Assembly: GCA_032209605.1 (NCBI GenBank)
Contig: JASFXZ010000009.1
Coordinates: forward strand, 13,627,553 to 13,691,552
Reading direction: 5' to 3'
DNA: 64,000 nt
Source of the DNA: Mactromeris polynyma
Taxonomy: Eukaryota > Mollusca > Bivalvia > Venerida > Mactridae
The translations under genes and the position numbers were made by a program. Positions 45,035 through 56,809 of the stretch are shown here, piece after piece. Within the stretch, counting starts at the first letter, position 1; each line of letters starts with the position of its first letter. Under the pieces are notes generated by a model. The model ran no database searches. It was not told the DNA's origin and was given only the letters and a program-made list of their open reading frames with translations.

Positions 45035-46207
45035 GTTCTAGCTTCACACACCAGTAACTCTATAGTTACTTGCTCCACGCGCCAGTAACTATATGTGTTC
45101 TTGCTTCACACGCCAGTAACTATATAGTTACTTGCTTCACGCGCCAGTAACTCTATGTGCTCTTGCTTCACACACCAGTAACTATATGTGTTCTTGCTTC
45201 ACACACCAGTAACTCTATGTGTTCTTGCTTCACGTGCCAGTAACTCTATGTGTTCTTGCTTCACACACCAGTAACTCTATGTGCTCTTGCTTCACACACC
45301 AGTAACTCTATGTGCTCTTGCTTCACACACCAGTAACTCTATGTGTTCTTGCTTCACACACCAGTAACTCTATGTGCTCTTGCTTCACGCGCCAGTAACT
45401 ATATGTGTTCTTGCTTCACGCGCCAGTAACTATATAGTTACTTGCTTCACGCGCCAGTAACTCTATGTGCTCTTGCTTCACACACCAGTAACTCTATGTG
45501 CTCTTGCTTCACGTGCCAGTAACTTTATGTGCTCTTGCTTCACACACCAGTTACTCTATGTGCTCTTGCTTCACGTGCCAGTAACTCTATGTGCTCTTGC
45601 TTCACACACCAGTAACTCTATGTGTTCTTGCTTCACGTGCCAGTAACTCTATGTGTTCTTGCTTCACACACCAGTAACTCTATGTGTTCTTGCTTCACGT
45701 GCCAGTAACTCTATGTGCTCTTGCTTCACACACCAGTAACTCTATGTGTTCTTGCTTCACGTGCCAGTAACTCTATGTGTTCTTGCTTCACACACCAGTA
45801 ACTCTATGTGTTCTTGCTTCACGTGCCAGTAACTCTATGTGTTCTTGCTTCACGCGCCAGTAACTCTATGTGTTCTTGCTTCACACACCAGTAACTATAT
45901 GTGTTCTTGCTTCACGTGCCAGTAACTCTATGTGTTCTTGCTTCACACACCAGTAACTCTATGTGTTCTTGCTTCACGTGCCAGTAACTCTATGTGCTCT
46001 TGCTTCACACACCAGTAACTCTATGTGTTCTTGCTTCACGCGCCAGTAACTCTATGTGTTCTTGCTTCACACACCAGTAACTATATGTGTTCTTGCTTCA
46101 CGTGCCAGTAACTCTATGTGTTCTTGCTTCACGCGCCAGTATGTCTATGTGTTCTTGCTTCACACACCAGTAACTATATGTGCTCTTGTTTCACGCACCA
46201 GTAACTC
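45035..46207 (+). repeat. 31-bp minisatellite, ~38 copies
   Basis: The unit is TTGCTTCACRCRCCAGTAAC followed by TCTATGTGYTC. Units differ mainly in one hexamer: CACACA, CACGTG or CACGCG. In the middle of the array CACACA and CACGTG units alternate repeatedly, which gives a 62-bp higher-order period. Early units carry an alternative ATATAGTTAC. CACGTG is also an E-box core, though function is not implied. Confidence 0.95.
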
Positions 46208-47529
46208 TTCTTAGTCTATATGGGTCCTTGTGAAGACGAGTTTCATTTCTTATTTGTTTACAACATTACAATGCCAAACTACTCTATCCATTTGGTGTTT
46301 CTTTCATGGATGGTATTTTGAATATACAAATGTTCGATATCAATGCTAATGTTCATTTAACTAGACATCAGTAATACAGGATTATTCATTTTAAATAGAT
46401 GGCTATGTAGTAAGATATCACTAGAAAAATGCAACCTGTAGCATGATATTCTGTAAAATGGCTGGAAAATACACATTCGACCGAATAAAGTGAAAACATT
46501 ACGAATATCTGTGACATTTGCGACCGAATTAGTAACACAACGTGTGGAAATAACCCACGAATTCGCCACACTTGTGAATAACTTGTGTCTGTGAAATCAC
46601 AGTTCATCAAAAACATTTTCCCGAGACATAAGAATTGATTATGTCATAAATTAACTACGGAAAGGGTGCTGCATTTGCTTTTAGTTTTCACACGATATTT
46701 CGTTAACCATAACAGTTGTGCCAAAAAGCAGCAACGCCGTAAAACAAAGCCGAGTTTCCTCTTTCCGAATAAAATTCTAGGAAATTAATGAAGGCAAGTC
46801 GGTTAAATATTGATCAATTTGTTCTTGTTTGTAGTTACACCTCAACAGACAATATCTAGTCAAGTGCACAGATTTATCTAACATTATCTAGAGTGAAGTG
46901 TGTCTACAAGTGAGAGCAATCCGTCATAAGTACGGACATATGGAATCAATGGCCATTGGTCTTTTCTCTAATGAAACTATTACGACTAGCGTGAGTGGAA
47001 CGAACTTATATTCTTTAGCACTTCCACTTTGAGCTCTTCTTTTCGGAGGGAAATAAATCAAATTGATCACGGAATGCCTGCATGATTTATGGATGAAAGG
47101 TTGTCGAAAGTTTCGTTTGTCAGGAGCTAAGACAGAAATCGCTTAAAATTGCTTTTAAACGATATGATGATTCCAATTTGTACATGTACTCAGTTACCAA
47201 AACATCCACACGTGTTGCCAGCTAAGCTGAACTCATCGAATTTGACATCTCATCAAGGGATGCATATTGTAATTTGTATGTATTATATAATATAATTATA
47301 TGTGTTAGTTTTCGGCATCACATCAGGTATATATGTTACGACATATGTGTACGATTTCATTAATTATTACAGTATAAATATATTTTAACGCTGACAATTA
47401 AGACCAAGGAATGATTCAAGATATATCAATTTAGTAATGATATTAAAATGCCTCCAGTTATTCGTGATACGGAATGATATATTTCCCCCTTAAAGCTTTG
47501 CATATGATTTTATCACATATTCACTCAAC
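46208..47529. other. Gene-poor stretch
   Basis: Two overlapping minus frames at 46.36-46.62 kb have no motif. Nothing else seen. Confidence 0.4.
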
Positions 47530-47680
47530 GTCTCCCGTGCCCGAGTAGTTAAAGCATCCGTCTTGTGAGCGGAAGGTCGAAGATTCTTTTCCCGGTAGGG
47601 GACCGTTCCGATATGATCATTTGATGTGGCACTGCCCTGTGTTCAGTAAAGGTACTTTAGGCTCACGTTTCGTAACGTTT
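47530..47680 (+). mobile_element. tRNA-like SINE head
   Basis: CCCGTGCCCGAGTAGTTAAA resembles an A box and GGTCGAAGATTC (47576-47587) a B box. CCCTGTGTTCAGT in the body pairs with ACTGAACACAGGG at 47764-47776, an inverted repeat of 13 bases. Confidence 0.5.
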
Positions 47681-47776
47681 TTTCAATTTGGTTCCGCTTG
47701 TGCAGTCAATGTGATATGGTGGGCAAGGGATACAATACAAAACGTTTGCAACTGTTTGCCTTAACTGAACACAGGG

Positions 47777-50097
47777 CTGGTCAAATAATGGTTACCGTTT
47801 GTCTACCTCAATGGTGCCTGATTCAGGAAGGATGTGCATCAGAACTAACTGACCCTATAAATAGGGATGACTTATACTAGATACATACACACTTTATCCA
47901 ATACTTCGCTGACTAGCAAATTCAAACTTTGTGTTTGTAGTAAGCGGGTACACTGTCTCTCCAATAACCACCATGATGGTACTACAGCCGTTGTAAATTG
48001 AAACCTTTCTTTCAAATACGATAAATATATCTGTCTTGTCATTCCAACCGTAATTTACGATCACGCTCATAAATCGTAAAGTGATTTTACGCACAACATG
48101 ACAGAATATACGAAACTTCTTCGCTTCAATCCTAACATTTTCTACATACAGGAAAAACAAATTTCCTGTCACGCCTTGTATGGCTGTAAATATTGACTGC
48201 TCTCGGAACAAGCTGTACAAACCAGTACTTTGTTTAAACTCAATTTATTTGCCGCAGTCGTACCAGCAGAAATGAATTGCATTTCGCAACCAATAGACTA
48301 ACAGCCTGTATGTACTGTGCCGTGTACTGTAAATGGAATTAAAGAAGAGTGTAAATACAATTAGCGGAAGCTGTATTTGTGAAGCCGCTAATTGCGTTTA
48401 ATATTCACACGTTTTTTCTCTGTTTTTGGGTTTCGCGCTCTGAAGATTTAAAGTTGTTTTGTTTTATTTTTTTCAATTCACACTCAAACACGGAAATGCC
48501 AAAGCCATTAGTTTGTGGCAATATTTGTTCAGGTGATATTTTGAGAACATTTTTCCTCTAAGCCTGCGTTGGTAATTATACTGAACGGGACATGTTTTAC
48601 CCCAAAACGTCAATACCAGGCCATATTAAACTTGTCATACGGCAAAGACGGTGGAGTAAAGTTAGAGAATCATAAATAGCTGTTGTTCCGCTTTAAGGCA
48701 CATCATTGCATAGAGAAACATACAAATATACTACATGTGTATTTATCTATATTTATAAATGATTCTATATAAGGAATTTCTTGTATTTAAAAGGGACCAC
48801 TTTGCAGAAAAGCTCATTTGCAAACGGCCTCCAAAACACAACTAGACACACGAAAACAACTCAATTGTAAAACACGGAAATAATTTACAATGAGGATTCT
48901 TAAGTTAAATCAAAGGTAACTGAACGTATGTCAATCGGAGAACATGTTAAGAAAGATAGTAGATCGCTAACACAAACCTTGTACACAAATGGGTCTGTGA
49001 AGTCTAATAGGCATACGTTTATCATGATGGTGTAATTTGTATCACATAATTTGAAACCTCAATGAGGAAGCAGACTCAGACATCATTTGAATTGCTAATA
49101 CCGGTATCATAGGAGACCGAAGGCAATCATATATTGAAGAATACAAATTGTTCTTTGATGCAACACAAGTTTTGCATTTTCTAGAAAATTGTATCGACGT
49201 ACGGTGGAAGCACGTACAAATAACTCGATTCATTTAATGCAGTTAAGATTGTGATGACATTAATGATACAGCATGTTGACTGGAACATGTGGTGATGTTG
49301 TCAATGTCTTCTGAAGATGTTACTTGACATTACTACCCACTGGTGTGCTCGTTAGTCAGTCGAACTGACTGAACCACAATCCTATGTGAGACCATATTGT
49401 ATGAGGTTAACTGGTCTCTGGAAAAGGAACCTACTCAATCGATTCAGGAGGCTTTTCAAAAAAAAAAAAGTGTGTCTCTAAATTGTCATTTCAAACGACG
49501 ATACCGGTAAGAGATATTACACAGACAAGATATTCAAAATGATGTATGTATTTTTATAACATACCATACGGTGTAGATTGGTAATTACACCCATGTACTA
49601 TTTTCGATATTTCACTAGTGAAATAACAACTGAAGTGCGTGCGACGTCACAACAAGACAATGTTGACATTGTTAACTATTTATTTTGTACGAAGTTTGAC
49701 ATTTTATTTCATAGAAAATTAATGTCTTGTTAATTTGAATATGATATGTGCTGTTATCATTTGTATCTTGTGGCCGAAAATTAAAAAGAAAATTGTCATA
49801 ACTACTTTTTGATGCGTCAGCGTTTGTTTAACAAAGACCGAATTTCACACGTGATACTTTGTTTGCATATAAGGGTGTTAATGTAATGTTTTGTCGAAAA
49901 GTAGCCGTTTCTCCCGTTATGTTATAAAAAATAAAAAAATTGAGAAGTATTGCCTGCTGTATGATATGTATAACATTGTATTGATATTGCTGTTTTCACA
50001 TTTTGCCACTATGTTTTGTATTGATATGTGTCAATCTCACGGGCCTCCGGCCTACAGATATATTGAAAATAAAACGTACATAAATAGAATTTTACAT
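47777..50097. other. Gene-poor stretch with one hairpin
   Basis: A perfect 10-bp stem CAATTAGCGG/CCGCTAATTG surrounds a 17-base loop at 48358-48394. A 108-codon minus frame at 47894-48220 is discussed among rejected items. Confidence 0.4.
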
Positions 50098-50227
50098 GAG
50101 TGGTCAGTTTTTATTGAATTTATTAAACTCGTCATCTAAAACATAAAAACTCGATAAAGCCTCGTCTTTAACGTTTTTAGAAGATTCTTATGATAAATTC
50201 TATAAATAATGACCACTCATGTAAGAT
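50098..50227. mobile_element. Small foldback, ~130 bp
   Basis: AATTTTACATGAGTGGTCA on the left pairs with TGACCACTCATGTAAGATC on the right, and the match extends inward through the TTTTATTGAATTTAT region. No coding capacity. Confidence 0.6.
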
Positions 50228-52315
50228 CCTCTATATCACGTGGTTCCTACATTATATAGCACAACAAATTACAAAGCCGTTATGTCTTCCTACATTTCTG
50301 TATAATTAATTTTTTAAAAATGAAAACCAAACTGTCATAAGCTGGAAAGCAGCTAAGGGCTGAAGAGATGTAATCGAAGTGTGTCTCTTGTGGATACATG
50401 AAACATGCAGGCGTTTAAAAGTAACTCATCTAGGCACTTCAGTGCGGGTGTTTCACGATTATTGTATAATTGTGAAACTAAATAGGCTTTTCTGGAGAAA
50501 AAACACTCATAACCAATAATTGGGTAATATGCTTTTTCACTATAATTATCCACATAATCATTTTACTGTGTAAAAAGTCCATTCCTGTCTTAACATACAT
50601 CGTAGAGGCTTGTAGATTAATGATGCCGAATATGAGCGTTTAAAATCATTTGATATAAACATTTTTTCCAAAACATGTCGCACGTAACGGATGTATTTTT
50701 GAACAGAGTCGTTGGTAAATAAACTCGTGAAGGAGACTTTTCATACACAATTGTTTGTTTAACGATCACTTTATCTATATGTACATTGCAAGTATTTCCA
50801 TATGTAGATATTAAGTGAATAAAAGTTCACGGTTCTGATTTTGTTTATATTATTTGAATAACAGAACGTCTACCATTTATTCAATTATTGTCTCATCAAA
50901 CGATTAATAATTCTTGATAAGAAACGAGAGAATATATAAGAAAAGTATTTATTATCAATACTACCCTGTCAGTCTTAGAAATTGACTGGAAGAGGAATTG
51001 ATCAGGAAAAAAAACATTTCGTATACTCGATAAGATTCGGGCCAAAAGCGTTAAGCACGGGTGAGTACATATGTATTTATGAATCCACATTTTTCGCGAA
51101 AAGTCTCGCTCAATTAATGTAGAATAGTTTTAACGCCAAGGGAGGCGTACTATAACGAAGGCACACGAGACTTCGCTTATTCACTGATGTAAGTACCAGC
51201 GATCAATCTGCTGAAACATTTCTAAGAGAAATAGTGTAACTAAAAGTATGCCGAAAAAACCATCTGCATATGTATAACCTATGAACGAATGACTGGTATA
51301 CAATCTCAAATATTCGATATTTACACTAATGTGAACCTAAACATTCGCTGACTAAAGATGCCAGAAACGCATCAGTGACTGAAAAAAGCAACAATGTTGT
51401 TTATTTGTTAAATATCTGGAATGGTTTGCATACTTATGTTTTTGGTCCAATAATTTAACATACCAATGCTTGTGAACTTTACTCTTGCAATTAGTAGGCG
51501 AAATTACTGGTATATTCTATCCAATATCCCGTGGTCGTGCAAATATTTGCCACTTTATTGAAGAGCGTTGATATTAAACTGACTGTTTGAGTAATGCGAA
51601 ATGGTATTTGTTTAAATATTTATTGCGTTATAAAAAGGCGTCAGCAGCCCACATCGATGGCCATGTGTTATTTGTTTATTAATTATCTCCTTTCAACTAG
51701 TGCCTCAGTAATTCTCATGTTACAGGAATTTATTATCACTGATTATGATTAAAATTAATAAACTTTACCCCATTAGTAGTATTGTTTACATTACAATTAA
51801 AAAATCGAATCCGTGTATCGTTAATAGTACGCACATTAATGTCATTAAATCCTCATCTGGGCATTTAATGAGTGTAGATTTCACGCCTGCGTAATGAATT
51901 TATTTCTCCACAGGGACGCATTCTAGCGTGAATCGACATACCACAAACTACATTTTAATTACCATTTAAATTATTCATAAGTCGAGTATTATGCAAACAC
52001 TAGCACCACGGATGATAGGTTTGATTGAGTTTTTCCATCTTGCAGTAACACGCAACGAACAGCTCTATGATTATATATTTCCTAATTATGATTAATTGTT
52101 AGTGCCACGTAATTGATCATTATAATGAACATACCTTTCACGTACAACCATCGATGAACCGCGTGCATTGCACAAGCCAAGCACTATATAATGTTATCAA
52201 AGTAAGATGTCGTAATATCCGATGGAAACATAAATCCCATGTTACCATATGCATGATTAAATAATTATATAAATAGATTACGTGTACATTTATTGACTTT
52301 TATGAGTATTCAAAA
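50228..52315. other. Gene-poor stretch
   Basis: AT-rich with nothing recognised on either strand. Confidence 0.45.
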
Positions 52316-53489
52316 TTAGAAGTAGTGGTCGAGGGTAGAGTGTCTGATTCCTGAGGGTGATTAGAAGTAGTGGTCGAGGGTAGAGTGTCTGATTCATGAG
52401 GGTGAATAGAAGTAGTGGTCGAGGGTAGAGTGTCTGATTCCTGAGGGTGATTCGAAGTAGTGGTCGAGGGTAGAGTGTCTGATTCATGAGGGTGATTAGA
52501 AGTAGTGGTCGAGGGTAGAGTGTCTGATTCCTGAGGGTGATTAGAAGTAGTGGTCGAGGGTAGAGTGTCTGATTCATGAGGGTGATTAGAAGTAGTGGTC
52601 GAGGGTAGAGTGTCTGATTCATGAGGGTGAATAGAAGTAGTGGTCGAGGGTAGAGTGTCTGATTCCTGAGGGTGATTAGAAGTAGTGGTCGAGGGTAGAG
52701 TGTCTGATTCATGAGGGTGAATAGAAGTAGTGGTGGTGTGGTAGGGTGTCTGATTCCTGAGGGTGATTAGAGGTGGTGGTGGTGTGGTAGGGTGTCTGAT
52801 TCCTGAGGGTGATTAGAGGTGGTGGTGTGGTAGGGTGTCTGATTCCTGAGGGTGATTAGAAGTAGTGGTGGTGTGGTAGGGTGTCTGATTCCTGAGGGTG
52901 ATTAGAAGTAGTGGTGGTGTGGTAGGGTGTCTGATTCCTGAGGGTGATTAGAGGTGGTGGTGTGGTAGGGTGTCTGATTCCTGAGGGTGATTAGAAGTAG
53001 TGGTGGTGTGGTAGGGTGTCTGATTCCTGAGGGTGATTAGAGGTGGTGGTGTGGTAGGGTGTCTGATTCCTGAGGGTGATTAGAAGTAGTGGTCGAGGGT
53101 GTCTGATTCCTGAGGGTGATTAGAAGTAGTGGTGGTGGGGTAGGGTGTCTGATTCCTGAGGGTGATTAGAGGTGGTGGTGTGGTAGGGTGTCTGATTCCT
53201 GAGGGTGATTAGAGGTGGTGGTGTGGTAGGGTGTCTGATTCCTGAGGGTGATTAGAGGTGGTGGTGTGGTAGGGTGTCTGATTCCTGAGGGTGATTAGAA
53301 GTAGTGGTGGTGTGGTAGGGTGTCTGATTCCTGAGGGTGATTAGAAGTAGTGGTCGAGGGTAGAGTGTCTGATTCCTGAGGGTGATTAGAAGTAGTGGTG
53401 GTGGGGTTGGGTGTCTGATTCCTGAGGGTGATTAGAAGTAGTGGTGGTGGGGTTGGGTGTCTGATTCCTGAGGGTGATTAGAAGTAGTG
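52316..53489 (+). repeat. 43-46-bp minisatellite, 26 copies
   Basis: Units share GTGTCTGATTCCTGAGGGTG and GATTAGAAGTAGTGG. The first nine are exactly 45 bases with CGAGGGTAGA and vary at CCTG/CATG. From the tenth on most carry a GGTGTGGTAGG version and vary from 43 to 46 bases, with a few units of the first type returning near the end. In the first nine units the minus strand stays open (15-residue repeats such as LRNQTLYPRPLLLIT), simply because 45 is a multiple of three. It is not considered a gene. Confidence 0.95.
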
Positions 53490-53721
53490 GTTTACACAAA
53501 TTTGGTCAATTTATGATAAAATGGATTTATTTTGACAAAAGTTGCGACATAAGAAGCGACCAATTAGAAATGCATATGAGTGTACATGAAATTCAACTTG
53601 TAATGCCACGTGATAAACTGTCAAGAAGGAGTGAAGGTGTTAAACGGTAATTCACGAGTTTCAACATCTCAATAATCAATTTAAAAAGCATATCTGCGTA
53701 AGAGAGATTCAATTATCACAT

Positions 53722-53858
53722 GGAACGTTACATGCACAAGACGATACCTCCACTCAGACCCCCTGGAAATAACAGTCAACAAAACATTTAGCACTTTGGA
53801 AGTTCAAGAACAACAAACATGAATGGGAATTGGGCGGCAGGTAATGGTCTGAATAAAC
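53722..53858 (+). repeat. Dispersed repeat, family D copy 4
   Basis: TACATGCACAAGACGATACC, TCCACTCAGACCCCC, GGAAATAACAGTCAAC and the far-end GGTAATGGTCTGAATAA follow the family order. Confidence 0.7.
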
Positions 53859-54819
53859 TTAAGAACAACTAAGTAGGTAATATACATAATTCGCAAGTAT
53901 ATTTGTGTTATATTCCTATAAATACATCCTAAACAAAGGACATTTAATATTGTTTTTGGTTAGGAACAAGAATAAGTTCCTGTGTATAACTGGTGATACT
54001 GGCTTCAATCTTGTTACCAGTATTTAAAAATACAGATTTCCGAAATATGAAAGATAGATTAACGTCTTATCCAATTTAAGCACAACGTACATATGATATC
54101 GTGGGTTCAACGAAATTTAAATTAGAATAACAATTGTCCAAAGGAATTATAATAATAGGAACACAGAGTTCTAACACCGAATGTTAACACATTACCGTTA
54201 TAAAATTTCTAAACTATTAGTAAATTATTCGCTAGAAACATTTACGTTGAATGTAAGGCGCGCCTTAGATTTCTAGTTTTTCTGTTTAATTTCTTTTGTT
54301 TTATTACACTTTTTTGCCGACCGGTTTAGCCCACTGTGTTTATATCACAGATTGATCTTAGTGATAGTGTTTTTATGAATTAACCACTTTCTATTTGTGG
54401 GACCTCATTAAGAATTATACGTAAGGGTGTGAGCGTTTTGTTACTAAATGCATTTTACATTGAATTCTAAGTCACGTAAGTTATAAAACGTTTAAAGTAG
54501 AGAGCTGTTCACAAAATTGCTATTACATTAGTCAAGTATACCGTAAGAGCTAAAGCATCTAGATGTGTCTTGGTAAATGTAATGTCCGAAGTATTCCTGA
54601 AATGTTTGTCAGTAACAACACTAGGGTTTCCGATATAAACAACAAAGCATAATGCGAATATTTTATAATGTAAAACAAACTAATAACGTCTTGAACTCCA
54701 AGTGAAACATTATCATGCTGCTTTGGCTGGGGATTTGTAAAACTTTGCATACATTGACTAACGTGCTCACAAATTTATATCTGCCATGTTAGCACTCCAT
54801 CGCCTTATTGAAAATTGGC
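53859..54819. other. No recognisable feature
   Basis: AT-rich with short frames only. Confidence 0.45.
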
Positions 54820-55179
54820 AAATTCAGCAAATCTGCAAATTCAGTAAATCAGCAAAATCAGCAAATCAGCAAAATCAGCAAAATCAGTAGGTCAGCAAAT
54901 CAGCAAAATCAGTAGGTCAGCAAATCAGCAAAATCAGTAGGTCAGCAAATCAGCAAAATCAGTAGGTCAGCAAATCAGCAAAATCAGTAGGTCAGCAAAT
55001 CAGCAAAATCAGTAGGTCAGCAAATCAGCAAAATCAGTAGGTCAGCAAATCAGCAAAATCAGTAGGTCAGCAAATCAGCAAAATCAGTAGGTCAGCAAAT
55101 CAGCAAAATCAGTAGGTCAGCAAATCAGCAAAATCAGTAGGTCAGCAAATCAGCAAAATCAGTAGGTCAGCAAATCAGC
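54820..55179 (+). repeat. 25-bp minisatellite, ~12 identical copies
   Basis: The first ~55 bases are loose AAATCAGCA/AAATTCAGC repeats. The rest is GTAGGTCAGCAAATCAGC plus AAAATCA repeated with no difference seen between units. The array runs straight into the family A tail at 55180. Confidence 0.95.
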
Positions 55180-55311
55180 AATCCGCGTCAAGGTTACATA
55201 CGTTGTTCGGTTGAAGAGAAATTGCCTTGGTGGTTAACATAAGATTTGAGTGGTTTACACAACACTGATATGCAAATAGCAAAACCATGATAGTACGGCT
55301 GCGCCGAAAAA
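55180..55311 (+). repeat. Conserved tail, family A copy 4
   Basis: AATCCGCGTCAAGGTTACAT, GTTCGGTTGAAGAGAAATTG, TGGTTTACACAACACTGATA, TGCAAATAGCAAAACCATGA, TAGTACGGCTGCGCCGAAAA. It is joined without spacer to the 25-bp array. Confidence 0.85.
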
Positions 55312-56689
55312 CTTAATACACCTTACGGACGATACTATCTCAGCTATTAGTGAATGTGAATAATGCATATATACGAAATCACAAAACGACGTTATGATGT
55401 TGATATGTGCGCCATATGTCCGTATGTCCTGTTATTCATTAAAAAAATTATTTCAACAATTTGTGAGACAGTTCAATATAATTGTGTATACATGTTGAGA
55501 AGATGCTGATAATACAACGCTGAATGTTGTTGCTTTACAGCCAATGTCTACGATTTAATGGAACAACTCTCGTACAACTTAACGTATTGACGAAGTTAAT
55601 TATTTATCTCCTAGTTTATTATAATGCATTGTTTAATGTTGCAAATTACTGATAAGTTAGGGTGACAACTGCAAATTAGGTCCCCAAGATGTTATTTATA
55701 TGTTTGAAGATGGATATTGCGTGTAGGCATACAGAAATCAACAACGGTTAATTGTTTCCGATTGGAGATTGGAGAACTCAGTGATTGATGACCGACTTCA
55801 AAGCGTTATTGTTGCATAAAACATTTAAAACTGAAATGTCATTCGCTTATTGAAGCTCATCAATTAACCACTCGAAAGGTTTCCCCAACAATTTCTCGCA
55901 TCCTTGTAACACAAAGTCGGTCAAAATAGAAACAGATGCCAAACATTGACTGGCATTCTTTGTATATTAAATATGTGAGTAAAAGAAAGTGGCCTGTATC
56001 ATAACTGATACCACATTTAAAGCATTTTGCACGCAACAACAAGAGCTTTTTAAAAAATAGACAGGGCACCTACAGCAGCATGTCGACGTAATGGTATAAC
56101 AGGAGAGCACGGAATGGAAGCAAATAGTTCCGTTCGAGAGAACCGTAGTGTTTAAGAGGATATAGCGCCATACTCCTGACATAAAGGTCGATAGTTCAAG
56201 TACCGCATTGAGCGTGGTTTGATCACGAACTTCACAATCCCTGAATTTGACGATGAGTGGAATGTAACCAAGGAAGCAGTTATCGAGATAGATTGGTATA
56301 AGTTACAAGAAAGTTTTTCAAAAGTGACGTAAATGTTTAAACAACAACTGCTATTTTGATACGCTTAATTTGATGTGAAACATATGTATTATGAAGTAAC
56401 TATGCAACATATCCTTATTAATTACAATGGGACATCGGTCTACTCAAATGTTCCGGAGTTTGATATCAATAAGTGGTTGAGTCATTCCATGACCAGTAGA
56501 AGACTGCTTATATTTATGGGGTCACTTGGTTAAAGGTCATGTTCAAAAAATTGGAAACGGCTTAGATCAATAACCTATGACTTTTTGCCGAACAGTCGCG
56601 AACGTTTGGGTTTGTGTTTTTATGATATGGGATATTGTCCTGCAACTCAACATGTACTTGCTATTCATGTCGATATGAGTGTGTTTTTA
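55312..56689. other. Gene-poor stretch
   Basis: Two overlapping minus-strand frames at 55.86-56.18 kb lack motifs. Nothing else was seen. Confidence 0.4.
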
Positions 56690-56809
56690 GGCGCAGCCGT
56701 ACTAAAGTGGCTTTGCTTTTTGCATATCACTGTTGTGTAAATCAATCAACTCTTATGCTAACCACTAAACCAACTTCTCTTCAACCGAACTTAACGCGGA
56801 TTGGTTAAC
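56690..56809 (-). repeat. Conserved tail, family A copy 5
   Basis: On the plus strand: GGCGCAGCCGTACTAAAGTG, TTTTTGCATATCACTGTTGT, GTAAATCAATCAACTC, TTCTCTTCAACCGAAC and CGCGGATTGGTTAA. No tandem array is attached on its upstream side. Confidence 0.8.

Noticed and set aside
47894..48220. 108-codon minus-strand ORF with a protein-like composition
   Set aside because: A few ORFs of this length are expected by chance in 64 kb at this base composition. There is no ATG start at its head, no domain and no paired splice site was convincing.
52290..52712. 140-codon ORF with 15-residue repeats
   Set aside because: Follows from a 45-bp tandem unit that happens to lack stops in one frame. Later units break the frame.
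54820..55179. CRISPR-like array
   Set aside because: Units are contiguous with no spacers, and the context is eukaryotic.
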